Notes under the pieces: model-generated | Databases searched by the model: none | The model's input: the letters and a program-made list of their open reading frames with translations, nothing else | Told to the model about the DNA's origin: nothing | Position numbers and translations under genes: made by a program | Shown here: one piece after another, positions 1 to 7,505 of the stretch | How positions within the stretch are numbered: the first letter of the stretch is position 1 | Layout: each line of letters begins with the position of its first letter | Assembly: GCA_050012355.1 (NCBI GenBank) | Contig: JBEKHI010000014.1 | Coordinates: 1 to 47,642, forward strand | Length of the DNA: 47,642 bases | Direction of reading: 5' to 3' | Source: JBEKHI01 sp050012355 | GTDB lineage: Bacteria > Actinomycetota > Actinomycetes > Streptosporangiales > Streptosporangiaceae

Positions 1-1
1 G

Positions 2-535
2 ACGCTAGCGCACGGCGACCAGCGGCGGCCCACCGGGGTCCCGTACATCGAGCACCTGCTGGAGACCCTGGAAGTCCTGGTCCGCGGCGCGGAAGTAACC
101 GACCCTGACATCCTGGCGGCTGGCGTGCTGCACGATGTCCTTGAGGACACCGAGCGGGGCGCGGCGGAGATTGAGCACGTGTTCGGGGCGCGGACGGCGA
201 CGCTTGTCCGGTACGTTACCAAGCCGGAGCTTTCGCCCGGGCAGGACCGGCGGGCCGCGAAACTGGCCTATCTGAAGCACCTGAAAGATATCCCGGACGA
301 CGACGCGGTCACGGTCAAGCTCGCGGACCGGGTGAGCAACGTGCAGACGTTGCGCAACCTGCCGGGCCTGCGGTGGCAGCGCGAGTACTACGCCGATACC
401 GTGACTTACCTGATGCCGCTGACCGAGCGGTCAGAGCCGTGGTTCACCGGCTGGTACGCCGCCTGGGCTAGGGAGTTCGCGGATCTCGGAGGCGGCCCTT
501 CCGGCCCGGCAGACCAGCACCCAGATCAGCAGTGA
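2..535 (+). CDS. HD-domain (p)ppGpp hydrolase-like protein, 5' partial
   Basis: The reading frame is open from the window edge, so the true start lies upstream; 177 residues are visible. The sequence has the RelA/SpoT/MESH1-type metal-dependent HD hydrolase signature in order: a QRRPTGVPYIEHLL helix, then LHDVLEDT (HD plus ED motif), then KLADRVSNVQTL (the later Asp with the N-x-x-TL segment). In this family these residues bind Mn and hydrolyse (p)ppGpp or related nucleotides; no synthetase, TGS or ACT domain follows, so it looks like a stand-alone small hydrolase. An internal GTG at 125 falls inside the HD motif and cannot be the start. The last 105 bp overlap the 3' end of the convergent membrane-protein gene. 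Family is clear; the actual substrate is inference. Confidence 0.72.
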   Translation, partial: TLAHGDQRRPTGVPYIEHLLETLEVLVRGAEVTDPDILAAGVLHDVLEDTERGAAEIEHVFGARTATLVRYVTKPELSPGQDRRAAKLAYLKHLKDIPDDDAVTVKLADRVSNVQTLRNLPGLRWQREYYADTVTYLMPLTERSEPWFTGWYAAWAREFADLGGGPSGPADQHPDQQ

Positions 536-1756
536 ACCCGGGTAGATGAAGTATCCGAACCTGGTCGACGGATCCATCAGGAACATCAGCGTCAGCGCGA
601 TCACCAGGCGCACGCAGGCGGCCGGTACCGTGCGGGGCGGCCGGACCAGCAGCGATACCCCGATGCCGAGCACGACCAGCACCAGCAGCACGATCGCTAT
701 CGTGTGACCGAGATGCCCGGTATCGGCGATCAGGTGGCCGGGCAGCGGACTCGCCGCCTGCGAGGTGACATGCGCCAAGCCGAGCGGGAACTTGATGGTG
801 TTGACGATCAGCGACTTGGGATGGGTGGCCAGGAACGGCCCGACGCACACCGCGAGCACCGCGAGCACGACGCCCGTGAACCGCCAGGCCGCCCGCCAGC
901 CAGCAACGGGAGGTCGGTCGGAGTTGGTTGGCGGAGAGCAGCTCACTATGAAGGCGAACGCGATGATCACCGCGGGCCACGCCGTCGACTTCATCGCCGC
1001 GCCTATCCCCAGCGCGATCCCGGCGGGCCAGACCGCGCGGAAATTCCACAGCAGCGCGAACCCCAGGGACAGGAAGGCCACCATCGGCACGTCGGTCCCG
1101 CCGACGGCCAGCTCGAACGCGACCACCGGTGACCCGGCGACCAGCAGGGTCCAGCGGCCAGGATCGAGCGCACCACCGCGGCGCAACGCCACCCAGAACA
1201 CGATAAGGAAGCACACGCCGAACCAGACCCGCGGATCGGTGAGCACGCTGGTGCCAAACAGCGCCTTCGGCAGCCCGAAGACGGCCATCAGCGGCAGGTA
1301 GGGATCGAAGTCGTTCGGGTTAGTCGTGCTGCTGAGCGTGGTGTCGGGCTCGAACACCGTCCCGTGGTGGATGAGCAGTTCGGCGGACCTCGCGACCACC
1401 ATGACCTCGGGCTGCTGCTGGTTGGTCGCCGCCATCCAGATCAGCGGCACGAACAGCGCCCCGACGATGGCGACGACGACGGCCACGTCGGCGCTGTGTC
1501 TCCCCAACCAACCAGCCCCGACCGACCTCCCGGGCCTGCCCAGCCAGCTAGGCCCCGGCCGGAAGCCCAGCGCGGCGACGGCCGCCAGCCCGTAACCGCA
1601 GGCCCCGGCGGTGCCCCAGAACCGGTGCGTGACGAGGTTGCTGAAGATGGCCACCAGCAAGGCAAAAATCGCGCACCCGGCGAACACGATGGCCAGGGCG
1701 CGGCGCGGCATAGTACGCGGCGAATCCCATCCGCCCCCGTCAAAGCGACCCATCAC
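431..1756 (-). CDS. polytopic membrane protein, possibly GT87-type glycosyltransferase
   Basis: A 441-residue, very hydrophobic protein with roughly ten membrane segments, beginning near residue 18 and ending near residue 425. The layout (short Arg-rich N-terminus, long hydrophobic segments, a loop with NPNDFDPYLPL followed by a GLPKALFG-like segment) recalls actinobacterial DUF2029/GT87 polyprenyl-phosphate mannosyltransferase-like proteins, but no diagnostic motif proves this. The GTG start overlaps the stop of livM by 4 nt (GTGA), so it is probably the last gene of the liv operon; whether it has any role in uptake is unknown. Its 3' end overlaps the convergent HD gene by 105 bp. Confidence 0.6.
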   Translation of the reverse strand: MMGRFDGGGWDSPRTMPRRALAIVFAGCAIFALLVAIFSNLVTHRFWGTAGACGYGLAAVAALGFRPGPSWLGRPGRSVGAGWLGRHSADVAVVVAIVGALFVPLIWMAATNQQQPEVMVVARSAELLIHHGTVFEPDTTLSSTTNPNDFDPYLPLMAVFGLPKALFGTSVLTDPRVWFGVCFLIVFWVALRRGGALDPGRWTLLVAGSPVVAFELAVGGTDVPMVAFLSLGFALLWNFRAVWPAGIALGIGAAMKSTAWPAVIIAFAFIVSCSPPTNSDRPPVAGWRAAWRFTGVVLAVLAVCVGPFLATHPKSLIVNTIKFPLGLAHVTSQAASPLPGHLIADTGHLGHTIAIVLLVLVVLGIGVSLLVRPPRTVPAACVRLVIALTLMFLMDPSTRFGYFIYPGSLLIWVLVCRAGRAASEIRELPSPGGVPAGEPRL

Positions 1757-2820
1757 TTGGTGATGCTACCCCGGACCTGATGCTTAACCGGCAGCAGGGA
1801 CCAGCCCCACTTGTCACTAACGAATCCCCAGATACCTCGGGGCAGCAGGAGTGTCGCCGCGACCGCGAGCCCGCCGACGAGAACTAGGTACCAGGCGCCG
1901 TACTGGGACAGAGTCTGCTGCAGCGCGAACAGGATCAGCGCGCCGATGATCGGCCCCTCGATCGTGCCCATCCCGCCGATCAGGACCATGAACAGCATGT
2001 AGACGCTGTATTGCAGCGAAAAGCTGGTGCCGGGCTCGATATACAGCGTCTGCAGCCCGAGCAGCGCACCCGCCGCCCCCGCCCCGGCCGCCGCGACCAG
2101 ATAGGCCACTCGCCGTACCCTGCTCGTCCGCACGCCAAGACTGGCCGCCGCCACCGGCTCGCTGCCCGCCGCCCGCGCGTCCAGCCCGAACCTGCCGCGC
2201 ACCAGCAAATAAACAACCACCATGGCCAAAACGGCGATTATCAGAGCCGCCCAGTAGATCATCGCCTCCCGCAGCAGCGGGCTGTACCCGGCGAGACCGG
2301 GGATGGTCACCCCGGTCGATCCGCCGACCGAGGGCGACAAGGTGGCCACGATCTGGAAGACGGCGGCGATCACCAGGCTGGCGACGGCGAAATACCCGCC
2401 GGACAGCCGCAGCAGCAGGAACGAGACCGGCACCGAGACCACGGCGGCGATCAGCGCGGCGAGAACGATCCCGGCGAAGGGATTGATCCCGTGCGCCGCG
2501 ACCAGGTACAGCCCGTAGGCGCCAACGCCCAGGTAGGCGTGCTGGCCGAAGGAGGTGAGCCCGCTGAACCCGGCGAGCAGGTTCCACATGACGGCCATCG
2601 TGATGAAGGTGCACAGCACGATCAGCGGCTGCTCCGCGGGCCCGCCCGCGAAGTACGGGACGAACACGAGGATGACCAGCCCGAGCGCCGAGCCCCCGGT
2701 GGTAGCGGTCGCCGCGTGATTCCATTGGGTGACTTTGGGGGTCGATGCCACATTAGCGCCGCTGGATGGCGCCAATGTGGCATCGACACCTTCTACCCTG
2801 GGGTCGGGGCCCGTGGTCAT
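1753..2820 (-). CDS. livM: branched-chain amino acid ABC transporter permease LivM
   Basis: 355 residues. From about residue 35 onward it is a typical LivM inner-membrane permease: repeated hydrophobic helices, the segment NLLAGFSGLTSFGQHAYLGV and the conserved IGGMGTIEGPIIGA stretch near the C-terminus. The start was chosen at ATG 2818-2820 because it overlaps the livH stop as ATGA; the frame stays open upstream, but only as a shadow of livH. Residues about 11-27, before the first membrane helix, are encoded by a long inverted repeat (2738-2790), so this N-terminal stretch is probably acquired rather than ancestral. It pairs with LivH to form the channel of a HAAT-family importer; the substrate may be an amino acid or another small amide or carboxylate. 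Confidence 0.9.
   Translation of the reverse strand: MTTGPDPRVEGVDATLAPSSGANVASTPKVTQWNHAATATTGGSALGLVILVFVPYFAGGPAEQPLIVLCTFITMAVMWNLLAGFSGLTSFGQHAYLGVGAYGLYLVAAHGINPFAGIVLAALIAAVVSVPVSFLLLRLSGGYFAVASLVIAAVFQIVATLSPSVGGSTGVTIPGLAGYSPLLREAMIYWAALIIAVLAMVVVYLLVRGRFGLDARAAGSEPVAAASLGVRTSRVRRVAYLVAAAGAGAAGALLGLQTLYIEPGTSFSLQYSVYMLFMVLIGGMGTIEGPIIGALILFALQQTLSQYGAWYLVLVGGLAVAATLLLPRGIWGFVSDKWGWSLLPVKHQVRGSITK
2738..2790. repeat. long inverted repeat inside livM
   Basis: Two 23-nt arms (2738-2760 and 2768-2790) are reverse complements at 21 of 23 positions, separated by a 7-nt loop. The arm core is GTCGATGCCACATT. It is translated in frame as part of the LivM N-terminus. It lies inside an operon and has no T-run, so it does not look like a terminator. 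Confidence 0.9.
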
Positions 2821-3683
2821 GGCTGCGCCGAGGGGAACAGGCCGCGGGGGCGGATGGCCAGGACGAGCAGGAACAGCAGGTGGGCGGCGAGGACCGCGTA
2901 GGCCTCGTTGACCGTGCCGACGACGACCTGGGTGACGCCGAGGGCGATGCCGCCCGCCAGCGTGCCCCAGAGCGAGCCGAGCCCGCCGATGACCACCGCC
3001 TCGAACGCGAAGATGAGGGTGTCGGTCCCGGATGTCGGGCTGAAGTTCCCGATGGTGCCGATGAACACCCCAGCCAGCGCGGCCGTCGCGACGGAGATAC
3101 CCGCGACGCTGGCGAAGATCGGCCCGGTACGTACGCCGGTCATCCTGGCCGTGTCGGGATCGTCGGAGATGGCGCGGACCTTTCGGCCCCAGGAGGTGCG
3201 CCGCAACAGCACCTCGAGCACGGACAGCACCAGGCACGCGGTGAGAAACGCGGTGGCGAATAGCCACGGGACCACGATCCCGCCCGGCAGCCGCAGGCTC
3301 GCCAGGTCAAGGCCGCCCGCGTTCAGCGTGCGGTCGTTGGCAGTGGCCCCGACCTGCAGCAGGTTCTCGATCATCACCGACAGGCCGAAAGTGACCAGCA
3401 CAGTGGCGAAGTCCCCGCCGCGGAGCGCCCGGCGCAGCAGCAGGACCTGCAGCAGCATCCCGGCGGCGAACGCCGCCGGCAGCAGCAACGGCAGCGTGTA
3501 CCAGACCGGCACGCCCAGCGCCGAGGACAGCACCAGCGCCAGGTAGGCGCCACAGATCGCGATATCGCCGTGCGCGACGTTCACGATCCGCATCACCCCG
3601 AAGGAGAGCGAAAGCCCGCACGCGATAAGCGCGTAGATGCCACCCTGCAGCATCCCCTGGATAACCGCGTTAACCCAGGTCAC
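2817..3683 (-). CDS. livH: branched-chain amino acid ABC transporter permease LivH
   Basis: 288 residues, normal length for LivH. Diagnostic stretches are QGMLQGGIYALIACGLSL at the N-terminus, MRIVNVAHGDIAICGAYLAL, and the coupling-loop region near VVIGGLGSLWGTLAGGI towards the C-terminus. About eight membrane helices are apparent. The start overlaps the stop of livF by 4 nt and its own stop overlaps the livM start by 4 nt, so translation is coupled through the operon. It forms the heterodimeric inner-membrane channel with LivM and docks LivF and LivG. Confidence 0.93.
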   Translation of the reverse strand: MTWVNAVIQGMLQGGIYALIACGLSLSFGVMRIVNVAHGDIAICGAYLALVLSSALGVPVWYTLPLLLPAAFAAGMLLQVLLLRRALRGGDFATVLVTFGLSVMIENLLQVGATANDRTLNAGGLDLASLRLPGGIVVPWLFATAFLTACLVLSVLEVLLRRTSWGRKVRAISDDPDTARMTGVRTGPIFASVAGISVATAALAGVFIGTIGNFSPTSGTDTLIFAFEAVVIGGLGSLWGTLAGGIALGVTQVVVGTVNEAYAVLAAHLLFLLVLAIRPRGLFPSAQP

Positions 3684-4435
3684 GAGCTATCACCGAAGTA
3701 GGCCGCCACAACCTCGTCCCGGCTGATCGTGGCCGGGGCGGTCAGCGATACCCGGCCCTCGAGCAGGCACACGACCTCGTCGCACACCGAAAGGGCGCGG
3801 CTCAGGTCCTGTTCGACGAGCACCAGCGTGGTGCCGTCTTCGCGCAGCGTCGCCAGCGTCTGGTAGAGCTCGCCCACGATGCGGGGCGCGAGACCCAGCG
3901 AGATCTCGTCAAGCAGCAGCAGCGACGGGCAGGCGGCCAGCGCCCGCGCGATCGCGACCGCCTGCTGTTCCCCGCCGGAAAGCTGCGATGCCCGGTGCTT
4001 GCGCCGCCGCGCGATCACCGGGAAGGTCTCGTAAATCCGCTCCAGCGGCCAGCTGTCGATGTGACATCGACCGGGTTCTAGGCCGGTCGATGTCACATCG
4101 ACCGCCTCCCTACGGCGAGCAGCCGCGCCGACGAGGATGTTCTCCTCCACGGTGAGCGAGGCGAAAAGGCGACGGCCCTCGGGGACCAGCGCGATGCCAC
4201 GGGCGATCCGGCGGTACGGCGGCCATCGGGTGATGTCCTCGCCGTCGTAGCGGATCACGCCGGCGCTGACCGGGCAGCCGCCGGCGATGGTGCGCAGCAA
4301 GGTGGTCTTGCCCGCGCCGTTGGCCCCGACCAGGGCCAGCGCTGAGCCGACCTCGACCTGCAGCGACACGCTATGCAGCGCCTGGAAGTCCCCGTAGTGC
4401 ACGTCGAGGGCGCCGACCTGGAGCAGCGCCGTCAT
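3680..4435 (-). CDS. livF: branched-chain amino acid ABC transporter ATP-binding protein LivF
   Basis: 251 residues. Walker A is GANGAGKTT (about residues 37-45), the ABC signature is QLSGGEQQAVAIARAL and Walker B is LLLLDEISLGL, all intact. LivF proteins usually run straight from the ENxLxGA segment into LERIYETFP; here about 22 extra residues (REAVDVTSTGLEPGRCHIDS onward) sit between them, and they are encoded by a perfect 20-bp-arm inverted repeat (4055-4102). The insertion keeps the frame and lies in the helical-domain loop, not in the nucleotide-binding motifs, so the protein may still work. Coupled to livH and livG by 4-nt overlaps. Confidence 0.93.
   Translation of the reverse strand: MTALLQVGALDVHYGDFQALHSVSLQVEVGSALALVGANGAGKTTLLRTIAGGCPVSAGVIRYDGEDITRWPPYRRIARGIALVPEGRRLFASLTVEENILVGAAARRREAVDVTSTGLEPGRCHIDSWPLERIYETFPVIARRRKHRASQLSGGEQQAVAIARALAACPSLLLLDEISLGLAPRIVGELYQTLATLREDGTTLVLVEQDLSRALSVCDEVVCLLEGRVSLTAPATISRDEVVAAYFGDSS
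4055..4102. repeat. perfect inverted repeat inside livF
   Basis: Two perfectly complementary 20-nt arms (4055-4074, 4083-4102) with an 8-nt loop. Each arm begins or ends with the 17-nt dyad GTCGATGTSACATCGAC (S is G in one arm, C in the other), so each arm is itself an 8-1-8 palindrome. The element is translated in frame inside LivF. Confidence 0.93.
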
Positions 4436-5148
4436 ACCGGCCCCAGGTAGGCAGCACGGACGGCTTCGTCGGCGAGCACCGCTTCTGGCCTGCCGTCGGC
4501 GATCACCGTCCCGTCGGCCAGGCAGACCAGCCGGGTGGCGACCGCGGACAGTACCCGGATCACGTGCTCCACCCAGATGATCGTGGTGCCGGTCTCGTTG
4601 ACCCGGCGGATCGTCGCGATCAGTTCCTCCGACTCCGGGTCGGACAGCCCGCCGGCGATCTCGTCGAGCAGCAGGACCTTCGGCCCGGTGGCGAGCGCAC
4701 GGGCCAGCTCAAGCTGCTTGCGGTCGAGCAGCCGCAGGGCGGAGGCGTTCGTGTTAGCGAGCCGTCGCAGCCCGGCCGCCGATAGCGCCTGCCAGGCCGC
4801 GTCGTAAGCCCGCTGGCCGCGCAGCCCGCCCGCCCGGCGCGCACCGACCAGGGCATTCTCGAACACCGTCAGGTCGCCGAGCGGGCGCGGCACCTGGAAG
4901 GTACGGGCCAGCCCGCGCCGGGCGCGCAGCGGCGGGGACAGCCGGGTGACGTCCGCGTCGTCCAGCAGCACCCGCCCGCGGTCCGCCTTGCCCACCCCGG
5001 TGAGCACGTCGAGCAGGGTGGTCTTGCCCGCGCCGTTCGGTCCGACGATTCCCACCGCCTCACCCGGTGCGGCCCGCAGCGTGACATCGGAAAGCACTCG
5101 GAGTGATCCGTAGCTCTTGGCGATGTCCGCTGCCTCCAGGGCGGTCAC
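4432..5148 (-). CDS. livG: branched-chain amino acid ABC transporter ATP-binding protein LivG
   Basis: 238 residues, slightly short for LivG. Walker A is GPNGAGKTT (about residues 36-44), the family marker RRGLARTFQVPRPL is present, and Walker B is KVLLLDEIAGGLSD. The ABC signature that should precede Walker B is degenerate: instead of LSxGQ the sequence reads LRLLDRKQLELARAL. Divergent LivG-like ATPases with an altered signature occur, and the partner LivF carries an intact one, so one canonical ATP site may suffice; this is inference. Start and stop overlap the neighbouring liv genes by 4 nt. Confidence 0.9.
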   Translation of the reverse strand: MTALEAADIAKSYGSLRVLSDVTLRAAPGEAVGIVGPNGAGKTTLLDVLTGVGKADRGRVLLDDADVTRLSPPLRARRGLARTFQVPRPLGDLTVFENALVGARRAGGLRGQRAYDAAWQALSAAGLRRLANTNASALRLLDRKQLELARALATGPKVLLLDEIAGGLSDPESEELIATIRRVNETGTTIIWVEHVIRVLSAVATRLVCLADGTVIADGRPEAVLADEAVRAAYLGPV

Positions 5149-6413
5149 AGCAACTCGAGGGAACCCTGCACCGGGACGGCCGGCAGCAGCGAGTTGTTGA
5201 TGATCACCAGCTCGTAGCTCCCCGAAGAGCTAGGCCGCCACTGGGCGAGCAGCTCGGGGACTTGGGAAACGTGCGGCACCGGCCCGGTCGCGAAGTCGTA
5301 GTCGCCGGTGATCGTGCTTCCCTTGAGCGTACTCATCGCCGACGCCACCGCGTTCGCGTCGGTGGGGTCGCCCGACGCCTTCAGCGCGGCGACCGCGATC
5401 TCGAACACGGCGTAGTTGAAGCCCATCGGCTGCGTCCACCCCGGACTGTAGCCCGCGCCGAAATCCGCCGCGGTCGTGCCGTCGAGTGACGACGAGTACG
5501 GGAACTGCGGGGTCCACCACACCGGCGACATAACGTTGTCCACCAGCGAGCCGAGTGCCTGGGCCGCCGAGGGGAACAGCAGCGCCTTAGAGATCGACGC
5601 GATCTTCGGCTTGAACCCATTCTGGTGTGCCTGCTTCCAGAACGTGATCATGTCCGGCGGGATCGGGGACGCGTGCAGGATCTCGACATTCGCCGCCTTG
5701 AATTTGGCGATAATCGAGGCGAAGTCCTGGGTGCCGTCGGCATAGGCGCCGGACGGCACCACCTTCAGGCCCATCCCCGGCGCCAGTATCTCGGCGTACT
5801 TCTGGAAGGTCTCGCCATCCACGTCGTTCGGCCACAGGCCGCCGAGCACCTTATCGGTGGGCTCGGTCTTCCAGTAGGTACCGAACAGCTTGAGCTCTTC
5901 CTGCGAGCCAAGGAAGTACATGAACGAGTACTTCAGCGTGTTCGGCGAGCCGCTTGAGCTGTAGTACCACTGCTCCCACGGGCAGATCGTGTTCAGGCAG
6001 GGGACGCCGGACGCCTCCGCCTGCTCCGTCACCGGGTTGGTGGTGTCCGGGGTGGAGGTGGCGATCAGGAAGTTCACCGCGTCCTGCTGGATGAGCTGCG
6101 AGGCGGCGGTGGCGGCACCGCTCGAGCTTGACTGGCTGTCCTTGGCGATGATCTCGACGCTGTATTTCTTGCCGCCGATGGTCAGTCCCTTGGCAAGCGC
6201 CGAGCGCACTTTCCCGAGTACGTACGTGTTCGGCTGGCCGAATATCGACACCGGGCCCGTTTGCGGGCTGACAAAACCTATCTTGATAACGCCGGAGCCG
6301 CTACTGCTTGACGCGGCTGGACCGGAGGGCTTCAGGCTGCTTGAGCAGGCGCTCAGCCCCGCGACGCCAGCGGCGCCGAGAAAAGCGCGCCGGGTCATTC
6401 TGGTATGAGGCAT
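5145..6413 (-). CDS. periplasmic-binding protein of the Liv-type ABC importer (lipoprotein)
   Basis: 422 residues. The N-terminus TRRAFLGAAGVAGLSACSSS carries a twin-arginine-like motif and a lipobox (LSAC), so the mature protein should be exported and lipid-anchored outside the membrane. The rest matches the type I (Leu/Ile/Val-binding, Peripla_BP_6) fold: GVIKIGFVSPQTGPVSIFG at the start of the mature protein, then alternating Rossmann-like segments. First gene of a five-gene transporter operon, divergent from an AraC-family regulator. The ligand cannot be read from the sequence; many actinobacterial members bind amino acids, amides or aromatic acids. No strong ribosome site precedes either ATG 6413 or ATG 6398. 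Confidence 0.88.
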   Translation of the reverse strand: MPHTRMTRRAFLGAAGVAGLSACSSSLKPSGPAASSSSGSGVIKIGFVSPQTGPVSIFGQPNTYVLGKVRSALAKGLTIGGKKYSVEIIAKDSQSSSSGAATAASQLIQQDAVNFLIATSTPDTTNPVTEQAEASGVPCLNTICPWEQWYYSSSGSPNTLKYSFMYFLGSQEELKLFGTYWKTEPTDKVLGGLWPNDVDGETFQKYAEILAPGMGLKVVPSGAYADGTQDFASIIAKFKAANVEILHASPIPPDMITFWKQAHQNGFKPKIASISKALLFPSAAQALGSLVDNVMSPVWWTPQFPYSSSLDGTTAADFGAGYSPGWTQPMGFNYAVFEIAVAALKASGDPTDANAVASAMSTLKGSTITGDYDFATGPVPHVSQVPELLAQWRPSSSGSYELVIINNSLLPAVPVQGSLELL

Positions 6414-6436
6414 ACGTCATTGTGAGACGAGTGATT

Positions 6437-6499
6437 CAACCTGGTCTTGTATCGACGGGCACACCCCTTGACCTTCTGCGCATCCGCAACCAGGCTTGT
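6437..6499. promoter_or_regulatory. direct repeat in the liv / AraC divergent intergenic region
   Basis: CAACCTGGTCTTGT (6437-6450) and CAACCAGGCTTGT (6487-6499) are near-identical direct repeats about 50 bp apart in the 90-bp space between the divergent binding-protein gene and the AraC-family gene. AraC-family proteins commonly bind direct repeats, so this is a candidate operator for autoregulation and for liv control. The repeat is seen; the function is inferred. Confidence 0.4.
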
Positions 6500-6503
6500 G
6501 CTC

Positions 6504-7490
6504 ATGCCCGATGTCGTGCGTACGATTGACCTTCCGGTGGGCCAACGTTTCGATTTCTGGAAGACTGCCCTCGCCCGGACGTTCGCACCGCTCGAGGTCA
6601 GCAGGCCCGCCGACGAGGCAGGCTTTCGCGGCCGCCTCACCGGGAACTTCCTTGGCACCGCCAGGCTGATCGACGTGCGCGCGCAGGGGCACACCGCGAT
6701 GCGCACTCCCCGCCTGGTCGCGTCGGCTCCGGCCGGCTGCTACAAGCTCGGCCTGCAGTTGCGTGGCTCCGCGGTGCTGATCCAGGACGGCCGGGAGGCG
6801 ATGCTCACCCCCGGGACGTTCGCGCTCTACGACACCGACCGGCCGTACACCCTGGCGCTCGCCGGGGATCACCGTCAGCTCATCCTGATGTTCCCCCGTG
6901 AGCTGCTGCGGCTGCCGCCCGCCGACGTGGCCGGGCTCACCGCGATCGCCATGCCAGGCGACGCGCCGGGCGCGGGGAGGCTGATCCCGTCGTTTCTCAG
7001 TCAGGTGGCCAGCGTGATCGACAGCGCGGCGCCGCACAGCGCGGTGCGGCTGGCCGGGAACGTGCTTGACCTGCTGACCACGGTGCTGGCCGAGCGGCTG
7101 GAAACGCTCCCCCGCGACGATGACGCGCCGGGCCGCGCGCTGCAGTTGCGGATGACCGTGTTCATCGAGGAGCACCTGTCCGATCCGGAGCTGTCACCGC
7201 AGCTCATCGCCGACGCGCACCACGTCTCGCTGCGGCAGGTGCACAAGCTGTTCCATGCCAGCGGCGCGACCGTGGCCGGCTGGATCAGGCAACGCCGCCT
7301 GGAACACTGCCACCGCGACCTGCTGGACCCGATCGTGGCTGGCCTGCCGGTCTCCGCGATCGGCGCGCGCTGGGGATACCCGGATCCGGCCCACTTCAGC
7401 CGCCTGTTCAAGTCGGCCTACGGAATCGCGCCGCGTGAGTTCCGGCGCTCCGGGTCAAGTCCCGTGCGCGACGGTGCAAGACGCGACTAG
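6504..7490 (+). CDS. AraC-family transcriptional regulator
   Basis: 328 residues from ATG 6504. The N-terminal two thirds resemble the AraC-binding-like (cupin) domain typical of actinobacterial regulators (DLPVGQRFDFWKTALARTF start, then a beta-rich region with FALYDTDRPYTLAL). The C-terminal about 100 residues hold the double helix-turn-helix: DPELSPQLIADAHHVSLRQ for the first and PVSAIGARWGYPDPAHFSRL with FKSAYGIAPREFRR for the second, the standard AraC signature. It is divergent from the liv operon and only 15 bp upstream of an SDR gene in the same direction, so it plausibly controls both in response to the imported compound. Confidence 0.88.
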   Translation: MPDVVRTIDLPVGQRFDFWKTALARTFAPLEVSRPADEAGFRGRLTGNFLGTARLIDVRAQGHTAMRTPRLVASAPAGCYKLGLQLRGSAVLIQDGREAMLTPGTFALYDTDRPYTLALAGDHRQLILMFPRELLRLPPADVAGLTAIAMPGDAPGAGRLIPSFLSQVASVIDSAAPHSAVRLAGNVLDLLTTVLAERLETLPRDDDAPGRALQLRMTVFIEEHLSDPELSPQLIADAHHVSLRQVHKLFHASGATVAGWIRQRRLEHCHRDLLDPIVAGLPVSAIGARWGYPDPAHFSRLFKSAYGIAPREFRRSGSSPVRDGARRD

Positions 7491-7505
7491 CCTCCGCCAC
7501 GCAGC

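Noticed and set aside
2821..3267. Upstream extension of the livM frame
   Set aside because: It overlaps livH on the same strand in another frame and encodes Arg-rich non-family sequence; the ATGA overlap at 2817-2820 sets the start.
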